From the NCBI RefSeq assembly GCF_020379485.1, contig NC_063446.1, positions 22,904,610 through 22,968,609 of the forward strand: a stretch of 64,000 bases of DNA. Direction: 5' to 3'. The stretch comes from Brassica napus (Eukaryota; Streptophyta; Magnoliopsida; Brassicales; Brassicaceae). Positions 15,002-26,000 of the stretch are shown here, one piece after another (the stretch's first letter is position 1; each line of letters starts with the position of its first letter). Both the position numbers and the translations under genes were made by a program. The notes beneath the pieces are model-generated. The model had not been told where the DNA came from, searched no databases, and worked only from the letters and a program-made list of their open reading frames with translations.

Positions 15002-15860
15002 ATGACGAAGACAGGGAGATCAGGGAAAGACAGAATAACATCTCAAAAAGAAGAAGAAGAAGGAACAGTAAGGAAAGGGCCATGGACTATGGAAGAAGAT
15101 TTGATCCTCTTTAATTACATATTTAATCATGGTGAAGGTCTTTGGAACTCTGTCGCCAAAGCCTCTGGTAAACCAAAAACATATACATACTTTATTTTCC
15201 TTACAATATGAAATTTATGTTTTGTTTTTAAAAAGTTTGTAAAATGATTAGAAGTAGGTTGATATAATTGCGAAAAATGAAATACACACCCACGTGTTGT
15301 TTAATTGGTTATGTTCTGATGATAAATTATATATCATGTATGTGTATAATAATTAAGGTCTAAAACGTACGGGAAAAAGTTGCCGGCTCCGGTGGCTGAA
15401 CTATCTCAGGCCAGATGTGCGGCGAGGGAACATAACAGCAGAAGAACAGCTTTTGATCATTCAACTTCAGGCTAAGCTTGGAAACAGGTATAGTTAGTTG
15501 TATGTTACATGACATGCGTACGTAAGTAATTAATTAGTTTGATTAGAAAACTTACGGGTCTTAAATGAATATAGGTGGTCGAAGATTGCGAAACATCTAC
15601 CGGGGAGAACGGACAACGAGATAAAGAATTTCTGGAGGACAAAGATTCAGAGACACATGAAATTGTCGTCGTCGGAAACTATGAATACTCGTCACTGCTT
15701 GGGAAGTTCACAGAGCTCGGTGATGACAACAACGGACCAAGGCAGCTCCAGCAAAGCCTTCCATATGGCTGAGAGTTTAAAATCCACAGAGACGGTGACA
15801 ACATCATATAATGTGATGGAACAGTCTAACGACAGTTACTGGAGCGTTGAAGATCTATGA
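15002..15860 (+). CDS. MYB57: R2R3-MYB transcription factor, subgroup 19 (MYB21/24/57), C-terminally truncated
   Basis: Activator in jasmonate-controlled stamen and petal development. Three exons, 15002-15167, 15358-15487 and 15575-15860, give 193 residues. R2 starts at [17 protein letters not shown] and R3 at [14 protein letters not shown], with the linker [14 protein letters not shown] and the helix [20 protein letters not shown]. Subgroup 19 proteins end in a W-x-V-E-D-L-W-P motif needed for activation. Here the frame reads YWSVEDL and then TGA (15858-15860) where the family has Trp. The 13 codons after it (PVQLFNDD...) still resemble the family tail and then end in TAA at 15900-15902. A single TGG to TGA change thus removes the last 14 residues. 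It resembles At3g01530. Confidence 0.9.
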
Positions 15861-16550
15861 CCCGTCCAGTTGTTTAATGATGACCACCACCAATTGCTTT
15901 AATTATATTACAAATATAATGGAATTTAAATGAATGATTATGATGAATTTGCCAAGTTCTTTGGTTTAGACAAAAAAATCACTACACATTATTAGCAAGT
16001 TAAGACAAAAATAGTAGGTCCTTCTAGTTGATTACGAGACTCATCAAGAGCTCAAACTAGAACCTGACTGATCTTAAACCAAACAGAAGAAAATATATAT
16101 AGGAAACTGGAATACTAATTTATTTAAATCATGAATTTGGATGTTTTGTGCACAAAAGCACATGATCTGTATAAGATCAAAGAAGAGTTCACCATTTTGG
16201 AGATAAGAAAATAAAATCAATTAGTATAATTCTACAAAAGTAATATCAGTTACATCCTTATTTACTTTTTATACTGATGTCGTAGCCATGCAACTCTCTC
16301 TAGTGAACTGAACTGAGCTTCAAAGTCCAAAATAGGGATTAGATATTTATCTGCACTAAAAGTCGATTACACGTGTCACGTTGTAAGCAAAAAGGAAAGG
16401 TGGACACTTCCACGAGAAAGCGGGACCCATGTGAATCCACGTGGATCACTTGTTCCTTACCCCCTCTTGTTCATCTGCCGCCTCGTTTTCTGCTCACAGT
16501 GTCGAAGTTCCATCGTAGCTCCTCCGTCCACATTCTCTGATCAATCGATC
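15861..16550. other. MYB57 3' region and LSF1 promoter
   Basis: Contains the former MYB57 tail codons up to 15902, AT-rich sequence, then GTCGATTACACGTGTCACG (about 16360-16380), an ACGTGTC motif, and GATCCACGTGGATC-like palindromic G-box sequence at about 16433-16448 upstream of the LSF1 start. No other gene seen. Confidence 0.45.
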
Positions 16551-19187
16551 ATGGCGCTTCTTCAACAAATCTCCGGTTTCGGAGCTCTCGAACGATCTTC
16601 TCCGTCGCTTTTGATCGGATCCGGGAACGGGAACGGCCGCGTATACGGCGGGAGAGGAAAGGTCGGGTTCAGCAGGCGAAAACTCGTTCTCAAGGTTGTT
16701 GCGATGTCGTCTTCGTCTACGTTCAAGATGAATCTGAATGAGTATATGGTCACGCTCGAGAAGCCCCTCGGGATTCGATTCGCGTTGTCAGCAGATGGCA
16801 AGATCTTCGTCCACGCCATCAAAAAAGGGGTAACTCAATTTTGAATAATGACTCTCTCCCTCTCTCACTCTCTGCATTGTTATGAAGAGTGAAATTGAGT
16901 TTTTGTGTAGAGTAATGCGGAGAAGGCGAGGATCATCATGGTTGGAGATACTCTTAAGAAGGCTAGCGACTCTTCTTCGGGTGGTTCTCTTGTCGAAATC
17001 AATGATTTTGGTGATACCGAGTAAGAGCTTTAACGCCCTGTGGCTTCTGAATGCTTTATGAAGTTTGTTAGTACTTATTCGAGTTTTTTTAGGAAGATGC
17101 TGGTAGAGAGAAGTGGATCCTTCAGCCTTGTTCTTGAAAGACCGTTCTCCCCGTTTCCTATTCAGTACCTTGTTCACCTGAGCGACCTTGATTTGCTCTA
17201 TAACAGAGGACGCGTCTCCTTTGTTACTTGGAACCAGAATCTTTTATCATCCAATCTCAGAGCAGCATCCCAGGGAAGTGGCAACTCTGGCTATGCTGCT
17301 TTTTCCTCCAAATTCTTCACTCCCCATGGATGGAAACTTTTGACCAAAAATAGCAATTCCTTTCAATCAGGAGGGACGCACAAGAACATTCTTTCTCCAC
17401 CTATCAGTCCAATTGTCTGCGTCTTTTCAGAACAAGACTCTGGTGATGGGGAGTGGGGTTATGGTAATTTCCCTCTAGAGGAATACATCAAAGCCCTTGA
17501 CCGATCCAAAGGAGAGCTTCGTTATAACCATGCTCTTGGAATGCGTTACAGTAAGGTCTGTAAAATTTAGTTTTCTAGTTCATATTCTTTCCCTTTTTTT
17601 TGTTCATTCTTCTCTTGTTGGCACCATTTTGCAGATTACAGAGCAGATATATGTTGGCTCATGTATACAAACAGAAGATGATGTAGAAAATTTGTCTGAC
17701 GCAGTGAGTACTTCTTCATAAAAGTTGAGAAATTTGATTTCTATGGTATTGAAAAATATTTTGTTTTGATTGGTGAAGCTTTTTCTGCTTTAGGGAATTA
17801 CTGCTATACTGAACTTCCAAGGTGGAACTGAAGCTCAAAACTGGGGAATTGATTCAAATAAAATCAACGATGCATGCCAGAAATCTGAAGTCTTAATGAT
17901 CAACTATCCTATTAAGTATGCTAATTCATATTCCATTGAGGATTCTCAATGTGTGTTTTCTTTTCTTAGAGCGCTAGTCAGGTGTGAACAAGAATGATAA
18001 TTAATAGTCTTGATCTTTTGGTTTGGTGCCCAGGGATGCAGATTCCTTTGATCTGAGGAAGAAACTACCACTTTGTGTTGGGCTTTTACTACGATTACTT
18101 AAAAAGAACCATCGTGTGTTTGTAACTTGTACCACTGGTTTTGACCGGTCGCCAGCTTGTGTGATTGCTTATCTACACTGGATGACAGATACCTCTCTTC
18201 ATGCTGCTTATAGTTTCGTTACAGGATTGCACGCTTGCAAACCTGACAGGTGTTCGTTTATTCTTGATCATTCATTAGCCTACAGACCAAACCTCATTAA
18301 CTGATATTTATTTTTATCACAGACCTGCAATTGCTTGGGCAACATGGGATCTAATTGCAATGGTGGACGATGGCAAACATGATGAACCTCCAACACACGC
18401 TGTGACCTTTGTGTGGAATGGACATGAGGTGACTATTGCTTCACACGCTTTTATAATTTGTTGGTGCAGTAACCTCGTCTTGATCTGTAAGGTTTAACAA
18501 CAACTCGAGTGGTCTATATGGTTTAAGTTGCACCTCGGTTTGCTCTGTGACAGGGGGAGGATGTATTGTTGGTTGGAGATTTCACTGGAAATTGGAAAGA
18601 ACCGATAAAGGCAACGCACAAGGGCGGTCCACGTTTTGAAACAGAAGTTAGGCTTTCACAGGGAAAGTAAAGTCTAAACTTCTTTGATTTTATACCATTT
18701 GTGCTTATTCTCAAGAAACGTTCCATAATCTTCCAGCATGTTGGTTTCGAGGAAACACGAAGGTGTTCTAGTTTATAACTTTGGTGATCGTTGATGATGT
18801 GGCAGATACTATTACAAGTATATAATCAACGGTGATTGGAGGCATTCAACAACTTCACCAACGGAAAGGGATGATCGAGGAAACACTAACAATATAATAG
18901 TGGTTGGAGATGTTGCTAACGTCAGGCCTACTATTCAACAGCCAAGAAAGGTTAGTAATGAACTAGTCGCGTTCTTGATACTAAGAAGCAAAAACTTGTA
19001 TAGATAATAACTGGTAGACATTTATGTGAAGAAAGCTCTTAAACGATGTTTTTTTTGGTTGCTTCAGGATGCAAATATCATAAAAGTGATAGAGAGAGTG
19101 CTGACAGAGAGCGAAAGGTTCAGGTTGGCAAAAGCAGCTCGGTGTATTGCATTCTCGGTCTGTCCAATTAGACTCTGCCCAAAATAG
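16551..19187 (+). CDS. LSF1: LSF1: plastid PDZ / dual-specificity-phosphatase-like / CBM48 protein of starch breakdown
   Basis: Binds starch granules in chloroplasts and is needed for night-time degradation, acting as a non-enzymatic scaffold for beta-amylases. Ten exons: 16551-16829, 16911-17020, 17093-17555, 17635-17703, 17794-17915, 18034-18249, 18323-18428, 18554-18666, 18806-18950 and 19068-19187. This gives 580 residues. Order of parts: Ser/Arg-rich transit peptide (to about 50), PDZ-like domain (VTLEKPLGIRF), phosphatase-like domain with VTCTTGFDRSPACVIAYLHW, then a CBM48 region with VLLVGDFTGNWKEPI. The signature keeps CX5R, but the usual preceding His is Thr, in line with lack of catalysis. 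It resembles At3g01510. The last three exons are duplicated in broken form at 28.4-30.2 kb. Confidence 0.92.
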
Positions 19188-19326
19188 TTTTATCTTTTGC
19201 TGTTTATTAATGGGGCATAAACCAAATATTACTTCAACAATGAAGGAAAATACATAGTAAACACATTATAAAATGAGTTATTTGATTATTCAGAGAAAAA
19301 TTAATTAACAAGAATGTAGAAAATTA

Positions 19327-21016
19327 TCTATTCTATTAAAAGAGAATCACTCTGAAAAAATCTACTTATACAAGGTTGTTTGGACTATTTCGTAAGAGTT
19401 AATAATTTCATGGTCCTACTTAAATTTCTCCTAACAATATATTTTCATAAATTTCTCTGATTTTTTTAGATATTATAAGTGTGTCACTCCTATATTTATG
19501 GTAACTACTATATTACCTTCTATAAATCTCACCTTTTGATTATAAATTTCTCCATTTAGTTATTGATATTCCATATACGATTTACTAATCAACATTTTTT
19601 TGATGCAATAATATATAAACTCGTGGGTCCATAGACTAATCTATTATGTATGTGACCATATATATATTATATAATATTTATTTTAATTCTTAAATTCATA
19701 TCTATATAAAACGAATGGTATGATGCATATATATCACCATTAAATAATACATGTCATTTGAATTAAAATAGTCTGGTAAGTAATACATGTATTTTTAAAA
19801 AATGAGTTAATGAAGTATGATAAATAATTATCACAAAATCATGTTTTACTATATAACCGATCAAACTTAGTAGTATATTATATTATTTTCAGTTCATAAA
19901 AGACGATATTAACATATAAGTACTGAACAAATTTGAAAAAATGCATATGAAGTTAGTTAAAAATTATCCTCGAGCCAACTTATTTAATTGAGTTTTTACT
20001 ATAATTCAGATATAACCACTTAAACTATATTATGAAAAATTAAAAAATACAAATAATTAAGAAAATATTGCTCCATATTCTCTCTTTTTTTTTATAAAAA
20101 AATAAGTTGACTTGATTTTTACTTATGAAGCACAATTACTAAAATCCAAAATAATGATTAGAATTTTTTTTTTTGGGCAACAAATAATGTTTAGTATAAA
20201 AGATGCTCAAATACAAGTCCACTTCTGTAATTCAGTTTAAATAACAAAATAAATTTACAAATATAATTAGGTCCAAAATTAATATTTATATTATTTAAGT
20301 TTTAAGCTTGCAGGTTTCCGCGGGTTATTCAATCATATATTATATACTAAACACATTGAGATTGGTATAAACTCTTCACTTAGTTTGGAATATCTAAGTT
20401 AAACAAGATTTTTCTCTTTTGAAAAAGTATTAACCCCGTGTTTCAAAGCTTGATTCAAAAGTTTGAATTGAGTTTTGAAAAAATATCATCCAATTTATAT
20501 AGGATTTTATCGGGTCAACCAATATTGGATAGCGGGTTAATGATAGTTTTTACGTTTTTACCGATTTTTATCAAATTTTTATATATAAGGTTTTAACAAA
20601 ATTCAGACCAGATTTATATGAATCATCTGATTTACTTCTGAGACTGTAGATTTGGTTCGGGTATGAAAACACTACTAAAACTATTTTTTGTTCTACACAA
20701 TATATACTACTAGATTAGTCCAAAATCTGCCAAGTAAATTTTTTGTCTCATCAACTCAACAAATATAACTCTTACAAAATACACACAAAATGCAACGATG
20801 ACGTTGTAACATAAGAATACACATATAAAATCTAAAATAAACTATTTGATCAATTATATAATTTTAAACTAAAATTCTTTTACTTTTTCGATATAATAAC
20901 ACTTTATAACTTAATAATATACTTCAAAACATCAAAATCAAAATAATAATTCCTATCAAACAATATTCTTAATCGGAAAAAAAATCCGCGATTTTGAAGC
21001 GCGGATCAAAATCTAG
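19327..21016 (+). mobile_element. Non-autonomous Helitron (ATREP/Basho-like), about 1.7 kb
   Basis: Begins TCTATTCTATTAAAAGAGAA right after a host A and ends with the hairpin CCGCG-TTTTGAA-GCGG then ATCAAAATCTAG (21013-21016) right before a host T, i.e. a canonical 5'-TC and CTAG-3' element inserted between A and T. The duplicated copy of this locus (about 30330-30350) shows the same flanks joined with no insert, which fixes both ends to the base. The interior is AT-rich, with no Rep/helicase open frame. Confidence 0.85.
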
Positions 21017-21079
21017 TTCTCCAATTATAATCATACTGCGTGCGTGTGTTATCGACTGAAACAAAATAAATATAAAACA

Positions 21080-21540
21080 TTTAGAACGGGCCATGAACTG
21101 AAGTTGCATTGGACCCAGAAAAAAGCGCAAAGGAGAAGGATGCGGCCCGTTTAGATTAGGGTGGATGATTTGTTTATAAATATAAACCTAAGGGGACGTG
21201 CTCATCATCCTCCTCTGCTACACTTGTTTACTCCTGAGCGGCACTCGGAATCAGTCAGGTACGCAGAGAAAACTTCCCAGCCGTAGTGAATCCTTATTTG
21301 ATTCGCCTCCTTGCTCTTTGTGGATTTTATTCTATCGAAAACTAAGATCGAACCCCGTTGGATTCTACGTGTTTCGCTTTGCTTAGTATCTATATTTTGA
21401 CAGTTACCATGCATTAGTAGAACATGATGATGTTAGATCAGCACTTGTTTGCTTCTTTTGGCACCCACTGATGATTGTTAGTATCTGTTGGCTCATCTTA
21501 TTCAATTACTATCTGCAGGAAACTCTTTGCTTTGCTTGCT
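21080..21540 (+). promoter_or_regulatory. DRH1-derived promoter and leader of RNase H copy A
   Basis: Matches the DRH1 upstream region at 9475-9955 feature by feature: GAACGGGCCATGAA, the GGCCC-rich block, CGTTTAGAT, TTTATAA, GGGACGTG-TCATCCTCCTC, GCGGCACT, the leader-intron donor CAG|GTACG (about 21258), the block ACTTCCC-GCCGT-GTGAATCC, and the acceptor CTGCAG followed by TTTGCTTGCT-ATG. Site II-like GGCCC motifs are kept. Confidence 0.7.
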
Positions 21541-22346
21541 ATGGCTCGTCGTGAGGATCGTTCTCATCCCAAGCCTCAGGACTCATGTACCATCGAGTTT
21601 GACGGTGCTTCCAGAGGAAACCCTGGAAGAGCTGGTGCAGGAGCCGTTCTCCGTGCTCCAGATAATACTGTGCTCTTCCGTTCTCGCGAGGGTTTAGGCT
21701 CTGCTACAAACAACGTTGCTGAGTATCGAGCTCTCAATCTTGGCCTCGAGACGGCTCTTAACAACGGCTTTCGAAATGTGCGCGTCCAGGGTGATTCACA
21801 GCTTGTTTGTAAACAGGTCCAGTTCGACTCTTTTCTTCTTATGTGTGTTCCATTACTCGTTTGTGTTGTTAGTATCCGACTAATTGGCAGCAGGTTCAAG
21901 GTGAATGGGCAACCCGACACCCGAAAATGGCTGAGCTTTGTGGACAAGCACATGAGCTTATGAGTCAGTTTGACTCATGTGATATTCAACACGTTCCCAG
22001 GGCAAAGCCACTAACCCCCTCTTCTTTAATTAGCCTGCTGACTCTGATCCATTCAGTAGTTAACTTCGTTGTTAATACATTCAAAGTCAAGATGGCTGTT
22101 AATTGTTAGCTGTCTTGTTTATAGGAATTCAATTCAGAGGCTGATGCTCAAGCTAGCCGTGCGACCAATCTGGCAGGTGAGTTAATTAGTCTGTGATTTG
22201 TTTAAAAGGATATGGATTCCAGTTTCTTTTTCTTATAATAGTAACCGAGGTCTTGCGTCTTCTTTTCATGTGAATTCGATGCGTATCTAGAGGGTGAATA
22301 TCAAGAAGATATTGCAGGCCGCGGCTATGGAAGAAGGGGATACTAA
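21541..22346 (+). CDS. RNase H1-type protein, copy A (WW domain deleted)
   Basis: Four exons, 21541-21816, 21894-22001, 22125-22176 and 22291-22346, give 163 residues. The RNase H fold starts at [20 protein letters not shown]. All four catalytic acids are present: D in IEFDG, E in [10 protein letters not shown] in VQGDSQLV and D in SEADAQA, so it can be catalytically competent against RNA in RNA/DNA hybrids. The N-terminus MARREDRSHPKPQ is a relic of the DRH1 leader-plus-WW coding sequence still intact in copy B; most of WW and the following intron are gone. Intron 2 begins GC rather than GT (AGG|GCAAAG). The C-terminus is Gly/Arg/Tyr-rich (AGRGYGRRGY). It resembles At3g01410. No targeting peptide is evident. 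Confidence 0.82.
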
Positions 22347-22498
22347 TATCCAAGTGGAGTAATATGCTTATTCCTGTTTTCTTGTTTTTGGGAATCATGT
22401 CTTTTAGCATGTTATGTGTTAACATGATGATGAACATGCTCTTCTCTCGCTCTCTCTCTTTTGCTCTGTCTCACGGCATGTTGACTTTCCCAATAAAA

Positions 22499-22863
22499 TG
22501 ATAATTTGTGGGATTATGAGAGCTTCTAAGTGTTTTAACCGTGATGAAGCACACGGTTAAGAGAATGAGAGGATTTGTGAGATTGAGAGAATGAAAGAAA
22601 TGTTTGTATTGAATTGTGTGTTTAATTGTGTAACATACATGGTGTATTTAAAGGAAACAAAAGCAATAAGCACTCAATGGTGGAAGAATAAATAACAGTA
22701 GTGGACTAGCCACTCCTCCCCATTTGGTAAGTGATATGGCCATTTCTCCCACTTCCTCTACTAACTAGTAATGGACTAGCCACTCCTCCCCATTTGGTAA
22801 GTGATATGGCCACTTCTCCTACTTCTTCCACTACTTCCCTTTGTTTAATTCTTCATGTCAACA
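22499..22863 (-). repeat. 3' LTR of the copia element (shortened)
   Basis: 365 bp, against 427 bp for its partner. A stretch of about 60 bp following ACCGTGATGAAGCACACG is missing. Outside this gap I count roughly eight or nine differences by eye. Inside is a tandem pair of about 70 bp units around GTGGACTAGCCACTCCTCCC. Confidence 0.92.
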
Positions 22864-22876
22864 CTCCCCCTCAATC
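22864..22876 (-). other. Polypurine tract of the copia element
   Basis: On the minus strand reads TTGAGGGGGAG, ending directly at the 3' LTR. It is the expected plus-strand primer for copia replication. Confidence 0.85.
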
Positions 22877-23086
22877 TTGACAGTAGTGAGTGTCAAGCTT
22901 GGAAAGCCATGAAGTATTCCCTCATTAAAACATTTTCTTGGAAAAACCACTTGGGATAAAAACCAAGCAAAGGAAAAAGAGTAGAATACTCCATGGTGAG
23001 GAGATCATTGACATGGAAGGTTTATGAGTCCAAGTCTTGGAAGAATGGACTCACAAACTTTGCTACTGGCCGCCTTGGTGAAGATG

Positions 23087-26000
23087 TCAGCCAGCTGATC
23101 CGCACTTCTTGTATAACATGGGAGAATCACTTGCTGCTCCACTGCTTGTCTGACCTTTTACTTCTATGTGCTTTGTCCTTTCATGAAAGACTGAGTTGGA
23201 TGCAATGTGTATTGCGGCTTGGTTGTCACAGTGCATGGTCATGGGAGAGGTGATCTCAATTCCCAAGTCGCCTAAAAGCCCCTTTATCCAGATAAGCTCA
23301 CTGGTTAGCTTCCTCATTGATCTGTACTCTGCTTCTGCGCTTGAACAAGATACTACTTTCTGTTTCTTGCTCTTCCAAGTGACAAGATTCCCTCCAATGA
23401 ATGTACAATAACCGGTGGTTGACCTTCTGTCTACTCTATCTCCAGCCCAATCTGCATCACAGTATCCTATCACCTCAGTGTTCTTGTTGCAAGCCATCCA
23501 TACACCTTGTCCTGACGCTTCTCTTAAGTATCTTAGAATCCTCTCCACCATGTTCCAGTGATGAACCTTGGGAGTTTGCATGTGCTGGCTCACTTGATTA
23601 ACTGCGAAACACACATCTGGCCGAGTGATGGTTAGATAGATCAGCTTCCCAACCATCCGTCTATACTGCTTGACATCTTCAAATGGAGTGTCTTCATACT
23701 CCCCCTCTCGCAATACCTTGTAACCTTCTTCAAGTGGTGTCTTGGCATGTCTTCCTCCAAGATCTCCTGCCTCCTTTAATATGTCCAGGGTATACTTTCT
23801 TTGGGACATGAATAATCCTTCCTTTGATCTGCACATCTCAATGCCAAGGAAGTACTTCAGTTCTCCCAGGTCTTTGATGTCAAATGCGGCCTTGAGAAAT
23901 GTCTTGGTTAAACTGATCCCCTCCTTGTCACTACCCGTGATGATGATGTCATCCACATAGACTAGAATTACCGTAATTCCTTGCTTGCTGGTGAGAGTGA
24001 AGAGTGTGTGATCCGCTTGAGACTTCACAAATCCCCTTCCATTCAATGTAGTGCTTAGCTTGTGGTACCAAGCTCTTGGTGATTGCTTCAAGCCATAGAT
24101 TGCCTTTCTGAGTCTAAGGACATTCCCTGGTTTCACCATTTTTCCATCCCCGGAGGTGGTTTCATATACACTTCATCTTCTAGTTCTCCTTGCAGGAAAG
24201 CATTCTTCACATCCATTTGCCAAAGGTCCCATTCTAGGTTCACTGCTAATGAGAGTAGAATCCGGATTGTATGAAGCTTGGCCACTGGTGCAAAGGTGTC
24301 TAGATAGTCCTCTCCATACACTTGTGTGTATCCTCTTGCCACCAGTCTGGTCTTCTTTCTTTCTGGCTTCCCATTTGCAAGATACTTAATGGTATGTATG
24401 AGTCTGCTGGTCACGGCTTTCTTCCCTTTTGGAAGTTCTGTCTCATACCAGGTGTTGTTCTTCTCCATGGCCCTCATTTCATCATCCACCGATTTCCTCC
24501 ATTCATCATCTTCCATAGCTTCTGCATATGTTCTTGGTATCCATTCCAGGTCCAATGAACTCATAAAGACTTGATGTTCTTCTGGATAGTGAGCTAGGGA
24601 GCATAATCCACTTTCTGGATGTGCCACAGCTTGAGCATTGTAGTAAACAAAATCATTTTTAACCCAATCTGAGGCTGGTCTTCTGATCCTTGTACTTCTC
24701 CTTAGGACTTGTGTCTGCTCAGGTTCATTACTGCTGCTTGGTTCTCCTTCTTGAGCTTCAGTGTCTGGTTGTCCCATCTCATCTTGATCATGAGATAATA
24801 CTGGGTTTTCTTCAGGTTGAGCTTGCGCCGGTTGATCTTCATTCCCCCCTTCATGGTCAGGATGAGAGTCTTCAGTGTTATGAACCATGGTCTCTTTATA
24901 AGGAGTAGTGTCCCGGCCTTTCTCTGGTTCCTTTTCTAGGTTAATGCCGAGTCTTTCCATAAGAATCTTCAGGTTGTTAGCTCTGTCCGAGGCAGAATGA
25001 GATAGATCTTTGAGTTCCTCCCAACTCTTCTCATCATAATAGGCCTTGGATTCCATGAACTTAACATCTCTGGATACTAGGACTCTCCTTGTCTCTGGTA
25101 CATAGCATTTGTACCCCTTTTGGTGCGTAGAGTATCCAATGAACATTGCCTTTGTGCTCTTTGCCTCCAGTTTGTTTCTTAGTTCTCCTGGAATCAAAAC
25201 AAAGCACACACACCCAAACACACGCAAATGATCAATTGATGGTCTAGATTTGTTTAGTACCTCATATGGGGTGGCATCAAAGAGGACTCTTGTAGGTGTG
25301 CGGTTGATTAGGTAGGTGGCTGTGACTACTGCATCCCCCCAAAACCGCTTGGGTACATTTGTATGGAACATCATACTCCTTGCCACTTCCATCAAGTGTC
25401 TATTCTTTCTTTCAGCCACACCATTTTGTTGGGGTGTGTAAGGACAGCTGGTTTGTTGAATGATTCCATGTGAGGCTAGATGTTGTTTGAAGGCTGTGCT
25501 AGTATATTCACCACCATTATCTGATCTAAGAATTTTAATCTTAACATTGAAATGGTTAGTAATATAGTTCTGAAATTTTTAAATGCTTCTAGCACCCTAT
25601 CCTTAGATTGCAACAACGTGATCCATGTGTATTTAGATTTTTCATCAATGAATGTCACAAAATATTTATGTTGTTCTCTAGATACACATGGAGCAGTCCA
25701 CACATCAGAGTGAATCAAATCAAAGCAGTTTTCATATTGGGTTTTTGATTTAGGAAACACAGTTCTGCAATGTTTTCCTAATATACACGCTTCACACTCA
25801 TTTTTAAAAGAAATACTAGGCAACAGGTTGTTCAAGGCACGAGAATGGGGATGTCCTAGTCTAGCATGCCAGATTTCATCTTTAGGGAATTCAGAAACAG
25901 AATGAAACACACACGATAATTGAGATACAGGTCTTGTGTCCTCAAGTAAGTACAAGTCTCCCTTGGTAACACCTTTGCCAAGCAACTTACTAGAATCAAT

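Noticed and set aside
16431..16550. Upstream extension of LSF1
   Set aside because: Begins with GTG and lies in the leader; the ATG at 16551 gives the expected transit peptide.
24690..24908. Plus-strand frames across 22.9-24.9 kb
   Set aside because: Antisense of the copia polyprotein gene.
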